Positions 32,465 to 40,412 are shown, counted from the stretch's first letter. The stretch is 43,033 nucleotides of DNA from an uncultured Acetatifactor sp. (GCA_910577185.1 CAJTLR010000028.1:1-43033), one strand, 5' to 3'. The notes: generated by a model from the letters alone, not told the origin. Numbers and translations are program-made.

Positions 32465-33679
32465 TCAGTCAGAAGCCTTAAAATTATAAACCGGCTTCAT
32501 CACATCAACGATATCTACCGAATCTTTGATAACATCTATGATATCGCCAAGTGATTTATATGCCATCGGCGCTTCATCCAGTGTGTTTTCGTTAATCGAG
32601 GTGGTATATACCCCTTTCATGCTCTCCCTGAAGTCATCCATGCTCAGGTTTGCCTTTGCCCTGGTCCTGGACATAATCCTTCCCGCCCCATGAGGAGCAG
32701 AATAATTCCATTCCGGATTGCCCCTGCCCACTGCAAGCACACTTCCATCTCTCATATTGATGGGGATGAGCACTTTCTCTCCGCTGTGGGCCGCTATCGC
32801 ACCCTTTCTTAAAATCATTTCATCTGTATCAATATAATTATGGATGGTATGAAATGTCTCTCCTCCGGCCATGCCCGTTCTTTCCAGAATGATCTCCGCC
32901 ATTTTCTCCCTGCTTCGGCCTGCAAATGCCTGGCAGATTTCAATATCATGAATATAGTCGTCAAGATACTTTCCTGATAAGTAGCACAAATCCTCCGGCA
33001 TATTTGTTTCACTCTCATAAACCTGCCAGTGGAGCTGTTTTAATGCGTCCTGTATTTCATGCCTGCGTCCCTGCTCCTTGTAGGTTCTGATGATTTCATC
33101 GCGTTTTTCAAGATAATCGCCATATCCTCTGTTCAGATTGACAGCCAGCTTCTGATAGAACTCCGCCACCTGCTTTCCAAGATTTCTCGAACCTGAATGA
33201 ATGACCAGATACTTTGTCCCGTCTGCCGCTTCGTCAATCTCAATGAAATGATTGCCGCCTCCCAGGGTGCCAAGGGATCTTTCCAGTCTTTTTGTATCCT
33301 TCAGTTCCCTGTAGCAGGCAAGGCCTGTCAGGTCAAAACGCTCCTGCCTCCCTTCCCAGACATCCATTCCGGACGGGATAAAATGAGCAGCCTCATCTAT
33401 CTTTTCAAAGTCTACATCCGCTTTTCCCAGCTGAACAGTATACATACCGCATCCGATGTCAACCCCCACTACATTGGGCACAGCCTTATCGGTAATCGTC
33501 ATGGTGGTTCCAATGGTACATCCTTTGCCGGCATGCACGTCAGGCATGATCCGAATCCTTGCACCCTCTGTCATAGGATAGTCGCACATTCGCCTGATCT
33601 GCTCCACCGCTTCCGTCTCCACCACCTTTGCATAACAGATGGCCGTATTTACCTTTCCCTTGATTTCAATCATGTCCAT
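32465..33679 (-). CDS. rtcB: RtcB-family RNA ligase
   Basis: A 404-residue protein of the RtcB family, which joins 2',3'-cyclic phosphate or 3'-phosphate RNA ends to 5'-OH ends using GTP and Mn2+. Active-site elements visible: VVGVDIGCGMYTV with the metal-binding D and C, TLGGGNHFIEID, the HSGSRNLG motif, HNYIDTDE, and the catalytic guanylylated histidine in SAPHGAGRIMSR. Length corresponds to the shorter bacterial branch. ATG has AAGGAGG 9 nt upstream; a second ATG two codons in is possible. Single gene with its own terminator. Archease is not encoded nearby. Role in bacteria is RNA repair after damage or toxin cleavage. Confidence 0.93.
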   Translation of the reverse strand: MDMIEIKGKVNTAICYAKVVETEAVEQIRRMCDYPMTEGARIRIMPDVHAGKGCTIGTTMTITDKAVPNVVGVDIGCGMYTVQLGKADVDFEKIDEAAHFIPSGMDVWEGRQERFDLTGLACYRELKDTKRLERSLGTLGGGNHFIEIDEAADGTKYLVIHSGSRNLGKQVAEFYQKLAVNLNRGYGDYLEKRDEIIRTYKEQGRRHEIQDALKQLHWQVYESETNMPEDLCYLSGKYLDDYIHDIEICQAFAGRSREKMAEIILERTGMAGGETFHTIHNYIDTDEMILRKGAIAAHSGEKVLIPINMRDGSVLAVGRGNPEWNYSAPHGAGRIMSRTRAKANLSMDDFRESMKGVYTTSINENTLDEAPMAYKSLGDIIDVIKDSVDIVDVMKPVYNFKASD

Positions 33680-33784
33680 TTTCCTTTTCCTCCCTTCCTT
33701 CCAAAAATAACATGCTGCCGGCTTTTCTGCTCAGCCGGATCCGCAATCAAGCAGGGGAACGCTCGTCTCCACTACCCGCCGCGC

Positions 33785-33826
33785 GGGGCGCGTGCAGCTT
33801 TCGCTGCTAATTTCCTTACGCGCCCC
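33785..33826. repeat. GC-rich nested hairpin upstream of rtcB
   Basis: GGGGCGCGT (33785-33793) pairs with ACGCGCCCC (33818-33826), and GCAGC/GCTGC form an inner hairpin with a TTTC loop. Base composition contrasts with the AT-rich flank. No T run follows directly on the minus strand. Could be a repeat element or a leader structure for rtcB. Confidence 0.6.
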
Positions 33827-33833
33827 TGCGCAT

Positions 33834-33870
33834 AAAAAAACGCCTATCCTGTGTATTCAAACAAGATAAG
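33834..33870 (-). terminator. Rho-independent terminator of the two-small-gene operon
   Basis: Minus strand CTTATCTTGT, 8-nt loop, ACAGGATAGG (ten pairs with two G-T), then CG and seven T (33834-33840). It closes the unit made of the genes at 34127 and 33976. Confidence 0.8.
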
Positions 33871-33887
33871 CGGCTCTTCAATCAAAT

Positions 33888-33946
33888 ACCTCGCGGCAGT
33901 CGCCAAATGTCTGCAGGCTGCCACTTGGCTCGTTGCTCACGGGAAT
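33888..33946 (+). repeat. Palindromic repeat copy C (3' untranslated region of the small operon)
   Basis: Very similar to copy B: CTCGCGGCAGTCGCCAAATG, a central variable part, GCCACTTGGCTCGTTGCTC and ACGGGAATAAAT. It lies between the last stop codon of the two-gene operon (33976) and its terminator. The remaining bases of 33680-33975 hold only the hairpins listed and the rtcB leader. Confidence 0.85.
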
Positions 33947-33975
33947 AAATGTATCCGGCGGTATGCCTCTGTTCC

Positions 33976-34125
33976 TTATTCCGACAGGCATGCCTCCTTC
34001 CCCACAACATTGCTTCCGGGCTTTTTCTTATCTGAATATGCAAAATAAATACTCCGTTCTGTGCTGTCCGGCACATCATTTTTTATACATTCCTGGCATA
34101 AACTACTCATCAAATTAGCAAACAT
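33976..34125 (-). CDS. 49-residue small protein with a CxxC pair
   Basis: MFANLMSSLCQECIKNDV at the start, then a polar region ending KKPGSNVVGKEACLSE. C10 and C13 form a CxxC; a third Cys lies near the end. AAAGGAAAT precedes the ATG, which is one base after the stop of the gene at 34127, so translation is coupled. A terminator follows downstream. Not recognised. The coupled arrangement and the terminator support a real gene. Confidence 0.5.
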   Translation of the reverse strand: MFANLMSSLCQECIKNDVPDSTERSIYFAYSDKKKPGSNVVGKEACLSE

Positions 34126-34126
34126 T

Positions 34127-34345
34127 TTATTTCCTTTCCCGGACCTGCATCTTTCCCATCCGCGCTGCTTTTCGTTTCTCAATACTTCCGTCTTTCTTCT
34201 GGCTTTTTCTGTCCCTGCCCTGCAGTTTCACAGTTGCCGTAATGGATGAACTTCTTTTTCTATATCGTACTTTATCACAAAAAACTTTAGTTGTCATGAT
34301 ACTCATAATATAAAGTTGTTCCTTTTCCACTGCTCCATGTACCAT
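34127..34345 (-). CDS. Small, very basic protein
   Basis: Up to 72 residues. Rich in K and R after residue 25 (VRYRKRSSSITATVKLQ, then KRKAARMGKMQVRERK), so probably nucleic-acid binding or ribosome associated. The first ATG (34345) has AAGGAA 12 nt upstream; ATG codons at 34306 or 34297 are alternatives. Its stop is one base before the next gene. No family recognised. Confidence 0.45.
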   Translation of the reverse strand: MVHGAVEKEQLYIMSIMTTKVFCDKVRYRKRSSSITATVKLQGRDRKSQKKDGSIEKRKAARMGKMQVRERK

Positions 34346-34465
34346 GTTGCTAAGGTATTCCTTGAAACAACTCTGAAATGCCTGATTTTTTCAAAAAGGA
34401 CTGCCTTAGATTCACTGGTACTGCAATGATTACGGAAAAGTGTTTTCACCTATCCTGGAAAGTGC

Positions 34466-35227
34466 TTATTTTCTTGCCGTATAAATATATCTGGCCATCG
34501 CTTTCTCAAAATGCTGATATGATTTTTCAGACCACATTGTCTGCATCATTAACATCTCAAACCATTTCATATGCTTCTCGTTTTCAAATTCTGCTTTATG
34601 AATCATGGCGGCTTCTCTTTTCCTTTTTAATAATTTATAAGTTTCTTTTGTAATATTTCTTACATCATATTTCATTTCATTATTTTTCAGGGCTTTCGCC
34701 AGTTCCGTCGTATGTTCATCAATTGTCCTCGGAACCAGTTCCCCCTCCTGATAGCCTGCAAACAATATACCATCCGGCTTTAACCATCTCTTGATCTGTG
34801 CTACAAAGGCACTCATATCCTTTGCAAAGTACATGGTATCCATAGATATGACGATATCAAAAGAATGACTTGGATAATCCGTCTCACCGATGACACCCTC
34901 CTGAAAATCTGCTCTTTTCGTAAATAACGCCCTTGCATTTGCAATTGCTTTTCGGGAGTAATCAAAGCCATGAATAAATGCCCCTGTCTTTTCTTGTAAA
35001 TATCCCAGCATTTTTCCGTTTCCGCAGCCGATGTCTAATATATGAACGTCCTCTTTTGTCGAAATATATGGCAATATCATATCTATTTGGGCCGTGTCGC
35101 TAAATCCATCTTGTGAAAAATCCTGCCCGAATGCATCATGACAAAATGTCTGAAACGCAGTAGATTTTTCTGCCATTTCATAAAACTCTTCGTATTCATT
35201 ATAGAAAAGCAAATTTTCTTTTTCCAT
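34466..35227 (-). CDS. Class I SAM-dependent methyltransferase
   Basis: A 253-residue methyltransferase. Motif I is VHILDIGCGNGKMLGYL (about residue 62), followed by an acidic residue in IHGFDYSRKAI, motif II-like FDIVISMDTMYFAKDM and motif III LKPDGILFAGYQEGEL. C-terminal 70 residues are helical and variable, as expected for a substrate-recognition part. It is not closely similar to the methyltransferase at 20319. SD GGGAG lies before ATG. Monocistronic with a strong promoter. Substrate unknown. Confidence 0.85.
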   Translation of the reverse strand: MEKENLLFYNEYEEFYEMAEKSTAFQTFCHDAFGQDFSQDGFSDTAQIDMILPYISTKEDVHILDIGCGNGKMLGYLQEKTGAFIHGFDYSRKAIANARALFTKRADFQEGVIGETDYPSHSFDIVISMDTMYFAKDMSAFVAQIKRWLKPDGILFAGYQEGELVPRTIDEHTTELAKALKNNEMKYDVRNITKETYKLLKRKREAAMIHKAEFENEKHMKWFEMLMMQTMWSEKSYQHFEKAMARYIYTARK

Positions 35228-35351
35228 AAACCCACTCCCTGCAGAAAATTACTGTACAGATTCCCATATATCAGCGCCATTACAGTATTCCATAGAAACG
35301 TAAACTGTCGCCTGAAGTTCCTGCATATTTTATCAGGTTATATCTGAAAGA

Positions 35352-35380
35352 AGTATAGCACATCCGTATAACGGAATCAA
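35352..35380 (-). promoter_or_regulatory. Promoter of the methyltransferase gene
   Basis: Minus strand TTGATT (35375-35380), 17-nt spacer, TATACT (35352-35357). The spacer holds a small near-palindrome CCGTTATACGG, a possible operator. Leader is about 115 nt. Confidence 0.7.
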
Positions 35381-35494
35381 TCAAACAGAGAAATTAAGGT
35401 CGGATTTTGCCATAAGAATCAGAACTGATATGTATATTAATGGCAAAAACAGTATTCCCTCAAAAGATACGCAGTATTTTCATAAAAATGGGTA

Positions 35495-35528
35495 AATCCC
35501 AATGTCAAGAGGATTTGACATTAGGATT
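35495..35528 (+). promoter_or_regulatory. 14-bp inverted repeat overlapping a consensus -35
   Basis: AATCCCAATGTCAA (35495-35508) and TTGACATTAGGATT (35515-35528) pair with a single mismatch across a 6-nt loop. The right arm contains a perfect TTGACA, but no convincing -10 stands 17 nt on. It is about 155 nt upstream of the small membrane protein gene. 35228-35684 otherwise contains only the methyltransferase promoter and this leader. Confidence 0.5.
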
Positions 35529-35684
35529 TTGGCTAAAGTCAAATCTTTTTGGTAGAAGCCGGGTTTGTTGAATGATAAGATTCTGATGGTTCAGGGATAC
35601 ACATCAATCAACAAACGAAGGAAGGAGGATGAAAGATGGAAGAACGTATCTCTTGACCAACTAATGAAAGGAGATGTTGAAATT

Positions 35685-35945
35685 ATGAAAAAAGAAATCA
35701 AAGAAACAGAAATCAAAAAACTTAATAAATATGGCGGTATATATGCTGTATTTTTGATTTTAACAGTGATTACATTTGTTCCATTTATATCTTACATGGA
35801 CTGGTATGGAATGATTCCGTGGAGTACAGTGTGCGCAATCGCAGTATATTTTGCCTTTAAAGCAGATAAAGTAAAAAAAGAAAATCATCTTTCAACCTAT
35901 AAAGAAATTGTTGCCTTTACAGAGGGGAGAAGATTTTCCGTCTGA
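35685..35945 (+). CDS. Small two-TM membrane protein
   Basis: An 86-residue protein with a charged N-terminus (MKKEIKETEIKKLNKYGG), two hydrophobic segments (about 19-40 and 46-62) joined by a short YMDWYG turn, and a charged C-terminus. The frame is open 40 codons upstream without a good start; AAAGGAG lies 11 nt before this ATG. A stronger SD (GGAGG, 35625-35629) instead leads to a six-codon peptide (MEERIS, 35637-35657), possibly a leader. A terminator follows. Not assigned to a family. Confidence 0.55.
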   Translation: MKKEIKETEIKKLNKYGGIYAVFLILTVITFVPFISYMDWYGMIPWSTVCAIAVYFAFKADKVKKENHLSTYKEIVAFTEGRRFSV

Positions 35946-35964
35946 GCAATGTAGTTTATTGGTT

Positions 35965-35987
35965 TTGAGATAAATCTCAATTTTTTT
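35965..35987 (+). terminator. Rho-independent terminator
   Basis: TTGAGAT-AA-ATCTCAA followed by seven T. It lies 19 nt after the stop of the small membrane protein gene. Confidence 0.8.
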
Positions 35988-36026
35988 ACATTTAAAAAAT
36001 TCAGCAACCGTTTTCTGAAAGCTATT

Positions 36027-36059
36027 CCAAAAGAGGCCGCTGCCGTTAAAACGGCAGCG
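36027..36059 (-). terminator. Terminator hairpin overlapping the stop of the AAA-ATPase-like gene
   Basis: CGCTGCCGT/ACGGCAGCG (36038-36059) is a perfect 9-bp stem; on the minus strand it includes the TAA stop and is followed by GCCTCTTTTGG, a weak T run. Confidence 0.6.
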
Positions 36060-37635
36060 CCTGCTTTTCCAGTCTCTCTATCACACAGCTATGGTGTTTA
36101 TTGACATCCTCTCTGTCATAATTTATCCCCACAGCCAATATCTCGCCCGTATATCCTTCCAGCGCCTGGATGTAATGCCTATCTTTTATCTGCTGTATGG
36201 CCGCTCTGGCTGTCTTGTCATATTTCAGTTCCACCACAATCGCCGGCTTGTTTACAGAAGGCAGCGGCAGAAATACCACATCCGCATAGCCCCGGCCTGA
36301 GGGCAGCTCCCTTATGAGCCTGTAATCTTTTCTTGCGCTGTAGTATGCAAGCCCAATGGCGCACGCAAGCGAATTCTCATCATTATAAGTCAGGATGGAC
36401 GCCGCCTCCGTATGTGCCTGGTCAAGCCCTCTGGCCACACTGTCTCCATCGCCATCCAGCGTATCCTGCAGCAGCTTATCGGATGCCTTCAAAATCCGCA
36501 TAATCTCCGGCCAGCCGCTGACGCTCATGGCATTCTCAAATTCTCCCACAATCTCCTTATTGGGGATGAATGCCTCCTCCTTCCCGGAATCATACGCCAG
36601 ATACCCCAGGTGGATCAACAGTGTAAGCACGTCATCCTTTGTCCTGAAATTCCGCATGTCATTCTGAAAGCTCCGTGTGTTGACGCTGACACATCCGCCT
36701 CCGAGCATCTGCACAATATCCCATTTGAGCCCGTCGTAGTCCATTTCAATATAGATTTTCAGGGCCTCGTAGGTTTCCGTTGCCGTCCAGTAATTGGAAA
36801 ATTCCCTGCAGCTCATTGCCTCCACCACGGATTTAGGATTGTATACATGCTTATATCTCTTGAATTTATAACCGTCATACCAGCTGCCGGTTTCCGTAAA
36901 GTCCATGCCGAAACGCCCGCACAGCGCTTTCACTTCCTCTTCCGTAAAGCCCGTGTATTCTTCAAAGTTCCTCTGGTTGGTCATGGAATATTCCCGGAAC
37001 ATGTTCAGAGCCGAATGCAGTCCGTATTTTTTTACGGGCAGGATGCCTGTCATATAGACCAGGGCCACATACTGTTGGTCTTTCAAAAGATTCCTCAGGA
37101 AATCCAGATATTGCCTCTGCAGTGCTTCCGACTCCTGCCTCTCCCGCATGACACAGTCCCACTCGTCTATCAGGAAAATGAACTGCTTTTCCTTTTTCGC
37201 GTAAATTCTCCGCAGCGCCCCGGCAAGCCCCATATTCCGCCCCTGCAGAATATCCACATACTCCTCTGCCAGTTCCTCCAGAACTTCCTGTTCCAGATAT
37301 TCTGTCACTTTTCCCTGCTCTGCTTCAATCAGAAACTGCTGCATATTCAGATAAATGACATCATAACGGTTCAGATACTTTGGAAACGATTCATGGGCTT
37401 CTATCTTAAGTCCTGCAAACAGTTCCCGGGAATCACAGCCCCTGCCATAATAGGCAGCCAGCATCTCAAGCGCCATGGACTTTCCAAAACGCCTGGGCCT
37501 GCTGACACAGATATACTTTTCTTTTGTGCCCAACAGCGCATTCGTACACCCAATCAGATTCGTCTTATCCACATAGATTTCAGAACGAATCGATTCCCAA
37601 AATCCTCTGTTGCCCGGATTCAGATATATTCCCAT
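36046..37635 (-). CDS. AAA-ATPase-like / PD-(D/E)XK nuclease-like protein
   Basis: A 529-residue protein of the AAA-ATPase_like (PF09820) plus PDDEXK_9 type. N-terminal half: IYVDKTNLI, the modified P-loop SRPRRFGKSMALEML (about residue 45) and Walker B-like FIFLIDEWDCVM. C-terminal part: DVVFLPLPS followed by AIVVELKYDK, the catalytic D and ELK of the PD-(D/E)XK fold. This family is amplified in gut Clostridia and Bacteroides and its role is unknown; a nuclease or mobile-element-linked role has been suggested. The SD (GGGAGG) is 14 nt from the ATG, a long spacing. Stands alone between the small membrane protein and cotJ. Confidence 0.88.
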   Translation of the reverse strand: MGIYLNPGNRGFWESIRSEIYVDKTNLIGCTNALLGTKEKYICVSRPRRFGKSMALEMLAAYYGRGCDSRELFAGLKIEAHESFPKYLNRYDVIYLNMQQFLIEAEQGKVTEYLEQEVLEELAEEYVDILQGRNMGLAGALRRIYAKKEKQFIFLIDEWDCVMRERQESEALQRQYLDFLRNLLKDQQYVALVYMTGILPVKKYGLHSALNMFREYSMTNQRNFEEYTGFTEEEVKALCGRFGMDFTETGSWYDGYKFKRYKHVYNPKSVVEAMSCREFSNYWTATETYEALKIYIEMDYDGLKWDIVQMLGGGCVSVNTRSFQNDMRNFRTKDDVLTLLIHLGYLAYDSGKEEAFIPNKEIVGEFENAMSVSGWPEIMRILKASDKLLQDTLDGDGDSVARGLDQAHTEAASILTYNDENSLACAIGLAYYSARKDYRLIRELPSGRGYADVVFLPLPSVNKPAIVVELKYDKTARAAIQQIKDRHYIQALEGYTGEILAVGINYDREDVNKHHSCVIERLEKQALPF

Positions 37636-37724
37636 AAACGCTGCTACCGCCTCCCATTATTTTTCCTGCTGCCAGCCCATAAGTTCTGCATTTAACCTGA
37701 TTCTAACATAAAAGCAGGATCAAA

Positions 37725-38297
37725 TCAATCGAGAAAAACCGCCTGAAATCTACTTAACTTCGCCCGCTTTGCTTCACCGAAACGCTGAAAGTGCACGATC
37801 TCCCTGGCTCTCAGGAATTTAATGGGTTCACATACGTCGGGTTCCTTGATCAGACGCAGAATGTTATCATAAGTTGTGCGGGCCTTCTGCTCTGCTGCCA
37901 TATCCTCCATCAAATCCGTAACCGGGTCCCCAGTCACCTGAAACTGTGCCGCGGTAAACGGAAATCCCGATGCAGCCTGGGGCCACACTCCCACCGTGTG
38001 ATCCACATAGTAGTTGGCAAATCCGCTCTTCTCGATTTCTTCCATGGACAAGTTTCTGGTAAGCTGATGCACAATTGCCGCCACGATTTCCAGATGCGCC
38101 AGTTCTTCTGTTCCGATATCCGTCAGCAGCCCCGCCACCTCACGGTACGGTATGGAATAACGCTGGGACAGATAACGCATGCTGGCGCCCATCTCGCCGT
38201 CCGGGCCGCCGTACTGTGAAATGATTGCCTGTGCCAGTCTGGCATTGGGCTCCTTGATGTTTACAGGAAACTGCAGTCTCTTCTCATAACTCCACAT
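37725..38297 (-). CDS. cotJC: Spore coat protein CotJC (manganese catalase family)
   Basis: A 190-residue ferritin-like protein of the Mn-catalase family, as in CotJC of Bacillus and Clostridia. Carboxylate and histidine ligands are visible in GEMGASMRYL, TEELAHLEIVAAIVHQL and EQKARTTYDNIL. N-terminus MWSYEKRLQFPVNIKEPN is characteristic. It begins one base after the stop of cotJB, the usual tight coupling. CotJC is placed in the inner spore coat made by the mother cell and may detoxify peroxide. Confidence 0.93.
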   Translation of the reverse strand: MWSYEKRLQFPVNIKEPNARLAQAIISQYGGPDGEMGASMRYLSQRYSIPYREVAGLLTDIGTEELAHLEIVAAIVHQLTRNLSMEEIEKSGFANYYVDHTVGVWPQAASGFPFTAAQFQVTGDPVTDLMEDMAAEQKARTTYDNILRLIKEPDVCEPIKFLRAREIVHFQRFGEAKRAKLSRFQAVFLD

Positions 38298-38552
38298 TTA
38301 CACGCACTCTCCTTCCCAGGGCAGGGGCGCCTCTCCCCATCTCCATTCTTTACTGCTGTCTGCCAGCCGCAGATTCAGAGGAAAATATTTCATGGAAAAA
38401 TCCCTCTCCATCTGCGTCTTGATTCTGTTATAATGATTAAAATATTCCATTGCCCTGCGGTCACGGGGATGAGTATCCAGGTAAAGCGCCAGTTCAACCA
38501 GCACAAAATCCGCCATCCCGATATCCCTCAACAGATGCTCCCTGTCTCCCAT
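38298..38552 (-). CDS. cotJB: Spore coat protein CotJB
   Basis: An 84-residue protein with the family core FVLVELALYLDTHPRDRRAMEYFNHYN and the C-terminal PWEGECV. The frame has an ATG three codons earlier, but AAGGAG touches it; ATG at 38552 is 9 nt from that SD and overlaps the cotJA stop (TAATG). Partner of CotJC in coat assembly. Confidence 0.92.
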   Translation of the reverse strand: MGDREHLLRDIGMADFVLVELALYLDTHPRDRRAMEYFNHYNRIKTQMERDFSMKYFPLNLRLADSSKEWRWGEAPLPWEGECV

Positions 38553-38719
38553 TATACACATCTCCTTCCCGTGAAAGGTTTATTCAGTTCAGGGAATATG
38601 GTTCCCTCACAATATGCCTTCTCCAGATCGTCATACATTCCTTCAAACTCCTGCCAGGGCACATAAGCCATCGCAATGGGGAATTTGTCAATATTGTTGT
38701 CTTTCATATGCTCGTGCAT
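38552..38719 (-). CDS. cotJA: Spore coat-associated protein CotJA
   Basis: A 55-residue protein whose FPIAMAYVPWQEFEG and GTIFPELNKPF segments are the hallmark of CotJA. SD AAAGG lies upstream of the ATG at 38719; a downstream ATG four codons in is possible. It overlaps cotJB by one base. First gene of cotJABC, which in Bacillus is transcribed in the mother cell by a sporulation sigma factor. The short AT-rich gap to 38766 probably contains its promoter, but I could not define the elements. Confidence 0.88.
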   Translation of the reverse strand: MHEHMKDNNIDKFPIAMAYVPWQEFEGMYDDLEKAYCEGTIFPELNKPFTGRRCV

Positions 38720-38765
38720 TTTGATTCCTTTCCTGCGTTTTCATAATGATTTATGTTATCATATG

Positions 38766-38799
38766 AAAAAAAAGAAAAACTGTGCAGAATCCCGCACAG
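38766..38799 (-). terminator. Rho-independent terminator of the LytTR two-component operon
   Basis: Minus strand CTGTGC, loop, GCACAG, then TTTTTCTTTTTTTT. About 70 nt past the kinase stop (38867) and upstream of cotJA, so it insulates the spore coat operon. Confidence 0.85.
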
Positions 38800-38866
38800 C
38801 AATCCAAATACACCCACAACTTATTGTCTGTAACCATTCTGGCCGGCACGCCCTATCACGTGGACA

Positions 38867-39526
38867 TTACTGCGGCAGAAGAAGCTCCGTGGTAAAGGCG
38901 CCATCCTCGCTGTTCCGGCTGATGTATCCCTGGTTCCTCTCCACAATGGTATCCACCCGCACCAGTCCGTAGCCATGGCCGTAACCCTTGTTTGTGCGGA
39001 ATCTTCCGTTCTCCTTCCTTTGCTTTTTCTGTGCCGTGGTATTGGTAATGGAAAGATAAAGCTGGGTATTTTTCATATCCATATATATCCTGATCAGCCG
39101 TTTTTCCTCCGGCAGCAGCATACAAGCTTCTATGGCATTGTCAAACAGATTCCCCATGATAATACAGAGATCAATTTCCGATGTGGTCAGGGACATAGGC
39201 ACATGCGCGTCTGCCCTGACTGTAATATTCCTGGATTTTGCCAGGGAAATCTTACTGTTCAAAATCACATCCGTCATTTTGTTCCCTGTCTTCAGTACCA
39301 TGTCCACGGAGTTCAGGTCAATGCTCAGTTCCTTCAGATAGGTTCTCAGTGAATCAATATCCCCCAGCTTTGCATAACTGTCAAGTACCTGGATATGATT
39401 GCGGTAATCATGTCTCCAGCCCCTGATCTGGCGGTACATATTTTCCACTTCCGCATAATGGGTGGCAATCAGGTCATTCTGATATGCGGCAATTCTCTTA
39501 TCAATCATTTTTTCCAACAAACGCAT
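38867..39526 (-). CDS. Soluble GHKL-type histidine kinase
   Basis: A 219-residue kinase consisting of almost only the catalytic core: phospho-acceptor H in GWRHDYRNHIQVLDSY, N box IIMGNLFDNAIEAC, and G box GYGHGYGLVRVDTIV. No membrane segment, unlike the usual ~430-residue AgrC receptors. A stop codon lies in frame two codons before ATG (GGAGTGAAAAATG), so the short form is genuine and not a mis-called start. It follows the LytTR regulator by 99 nt and is its partner. The sensor may be another protein, or the signal is cytosolic. Confidence 0.88.
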   Translation of the reverse strand: MRLLEKMIDKRIAAYQNDLIATHYAEVENMYRQIRGWRHDYRNHIQVLDSYAKLGDIDSLRTYLKELSIDLNSVDMVLKTGNKMTDVILNSKISLAKSRNITVRADAHVPMSLTTSEIDLCIIMGNLFDNAIEACMLLPEEKRLIRIYMDMKNTQLYLSITNTTAQKKQRKENGRFRTNKGYGHGYGLVRVDTIVERNQGYISRNSEDGAFTTELLLPQ

Positions 39527-39625
39527 TTTTCACTCCACTTCCGCCACACATTCTCCCTGCTTCCGGAAATCCTTTCCCAACCCACTGACCGTTCTTTGCG
39601 AAAACCGCTCCCCGGCGCTCCCGGA

Positions 39626-40321
39626 TTAGAAAAACCGGATCAGTGCCTGGTTTAATCCTTCATACATTTTCCTGGAAAGAGGAAGCGCCGTCCCATCCTT
39701 TAATGTCACTTCTGTTCTGGATATCTTTTTGATAAACCTTAAACCCACAATGTAAGAGCGGTGTATCCGGTAAAATCCATCGTCCAGTTCCCCTTCCAGC
39801 TCATTCAGGGTGCGTTTCACGCTGTATTCCTCCCCGGCATGTATGGTCACATAATTTTTCCATACATCCAGATACCGGATTTCATAAAGAGGCAGCCTCA
39901 CAATTCCGTCGGGAAGCGGCAAAATCAATAAATGTTCTCTTGTTTTCAGCCGCTCTGCCGCCCTGTCCAGCACTGCTTCCAGCTTCTCCCCTGTCACCGG
40001 TTTAATCAGATAATGAAGCGCTTCCACATCATAGCCTTCCGCAATATAATCCATATATCCTGTGATAAATACAATCTGAAGCCTGGCGCCCTTCTGTCTC
40101 AGAAGCCTGGCCAGTTCCACACCGCTCATCTCCTTCATTTCAATGTCCAGGAACAATACATCCACGGAGGTATCTTCCTCATATGCAAACAGAAATGCTT
40201 CAGCCGAAAGATAGCTTTTTATTTCCAGTACGAAACCTGCCCTCTGATTCCATTTTTCAATCAATTCGGTCACATAGGCGATATCTGCCGGATTATCGTC
40301 ACATATAGCAAATCGGTACAT
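39626..40321 (-). CDS. LytTR-family response regulator
   Basis: A 231-residue regulator with a receiver domain (D8/D9, phospho-acceptor D59 in LFLDIEMKEMSG, K in YLIKPV) and a LytTR domain (about 125-231) with FYRIHRSYIVGL. GAGGAG lies 8 nt before ATG. Promoter about 240 nt upstream. It regulates unknown targets together with the soluble kinase. The gap to the kinase (39527-39625) contains CCCTGCTTCCGGAAATCC, weakly similar to other leader repeats in this window. Confidence 0.9.
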   Translation of the reverse strand: MYRFAICDDNPADIAYVTELIEKWNQRAGFVLEIKSYLSAEAFLFAYEEDTSVDVLFLDIEMKEMSGVELARLLRQKGARLQIVFITGYMDYIAEGYDVEALHYLIKPVTGEKLEAVLDRAAERLKTREHLLILPLPDGIVRLPLYEIRYLDVWKNYVTIHAGEEYSVKRTLNELEGELDDGFYRIHRSYIVGLRFIKKISRTEVTLKDGTALPLSRKMYEGLNQALIRFF

Positions 40322-40412
40322 CCACCAAACTCCTCAACCTTTTTTGTGCCCGCCGGATTGCAGCTGCGGACACCGGCAGCCAGGCAAAAAAATGATTTTT
40401 CGCATCTGCCAT
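40299..40412 (-). CDS. Possible 37-residue peptide overlapping the LytTR regulator start
   Basis: An ATG at 40412, 11 nt after GGGAGG, opens a frame of 37 codons (starts MADAKNHFFAWLPVSAAAI, then a basic stretch RRAQKRLRSL) which ends 20 bases inside the regulator gene. It could be a leader that couples translation of the regulator. It lacks the Cys-plus-four arrangement of an AgrD autoinducer. Existence is uncertain. Confidence 0.3.
   Translation of the reverse strand: MADAKNHFFAWLPVSAAAIRRAQKRLRSLVDVPICYM

Noticed and set aside
38867..39526. Truncated kinase caused by a wrong start
   Set aside because: A TGA lies in frame two codons before the ATG, so no longer form is possible here without a sequence error.
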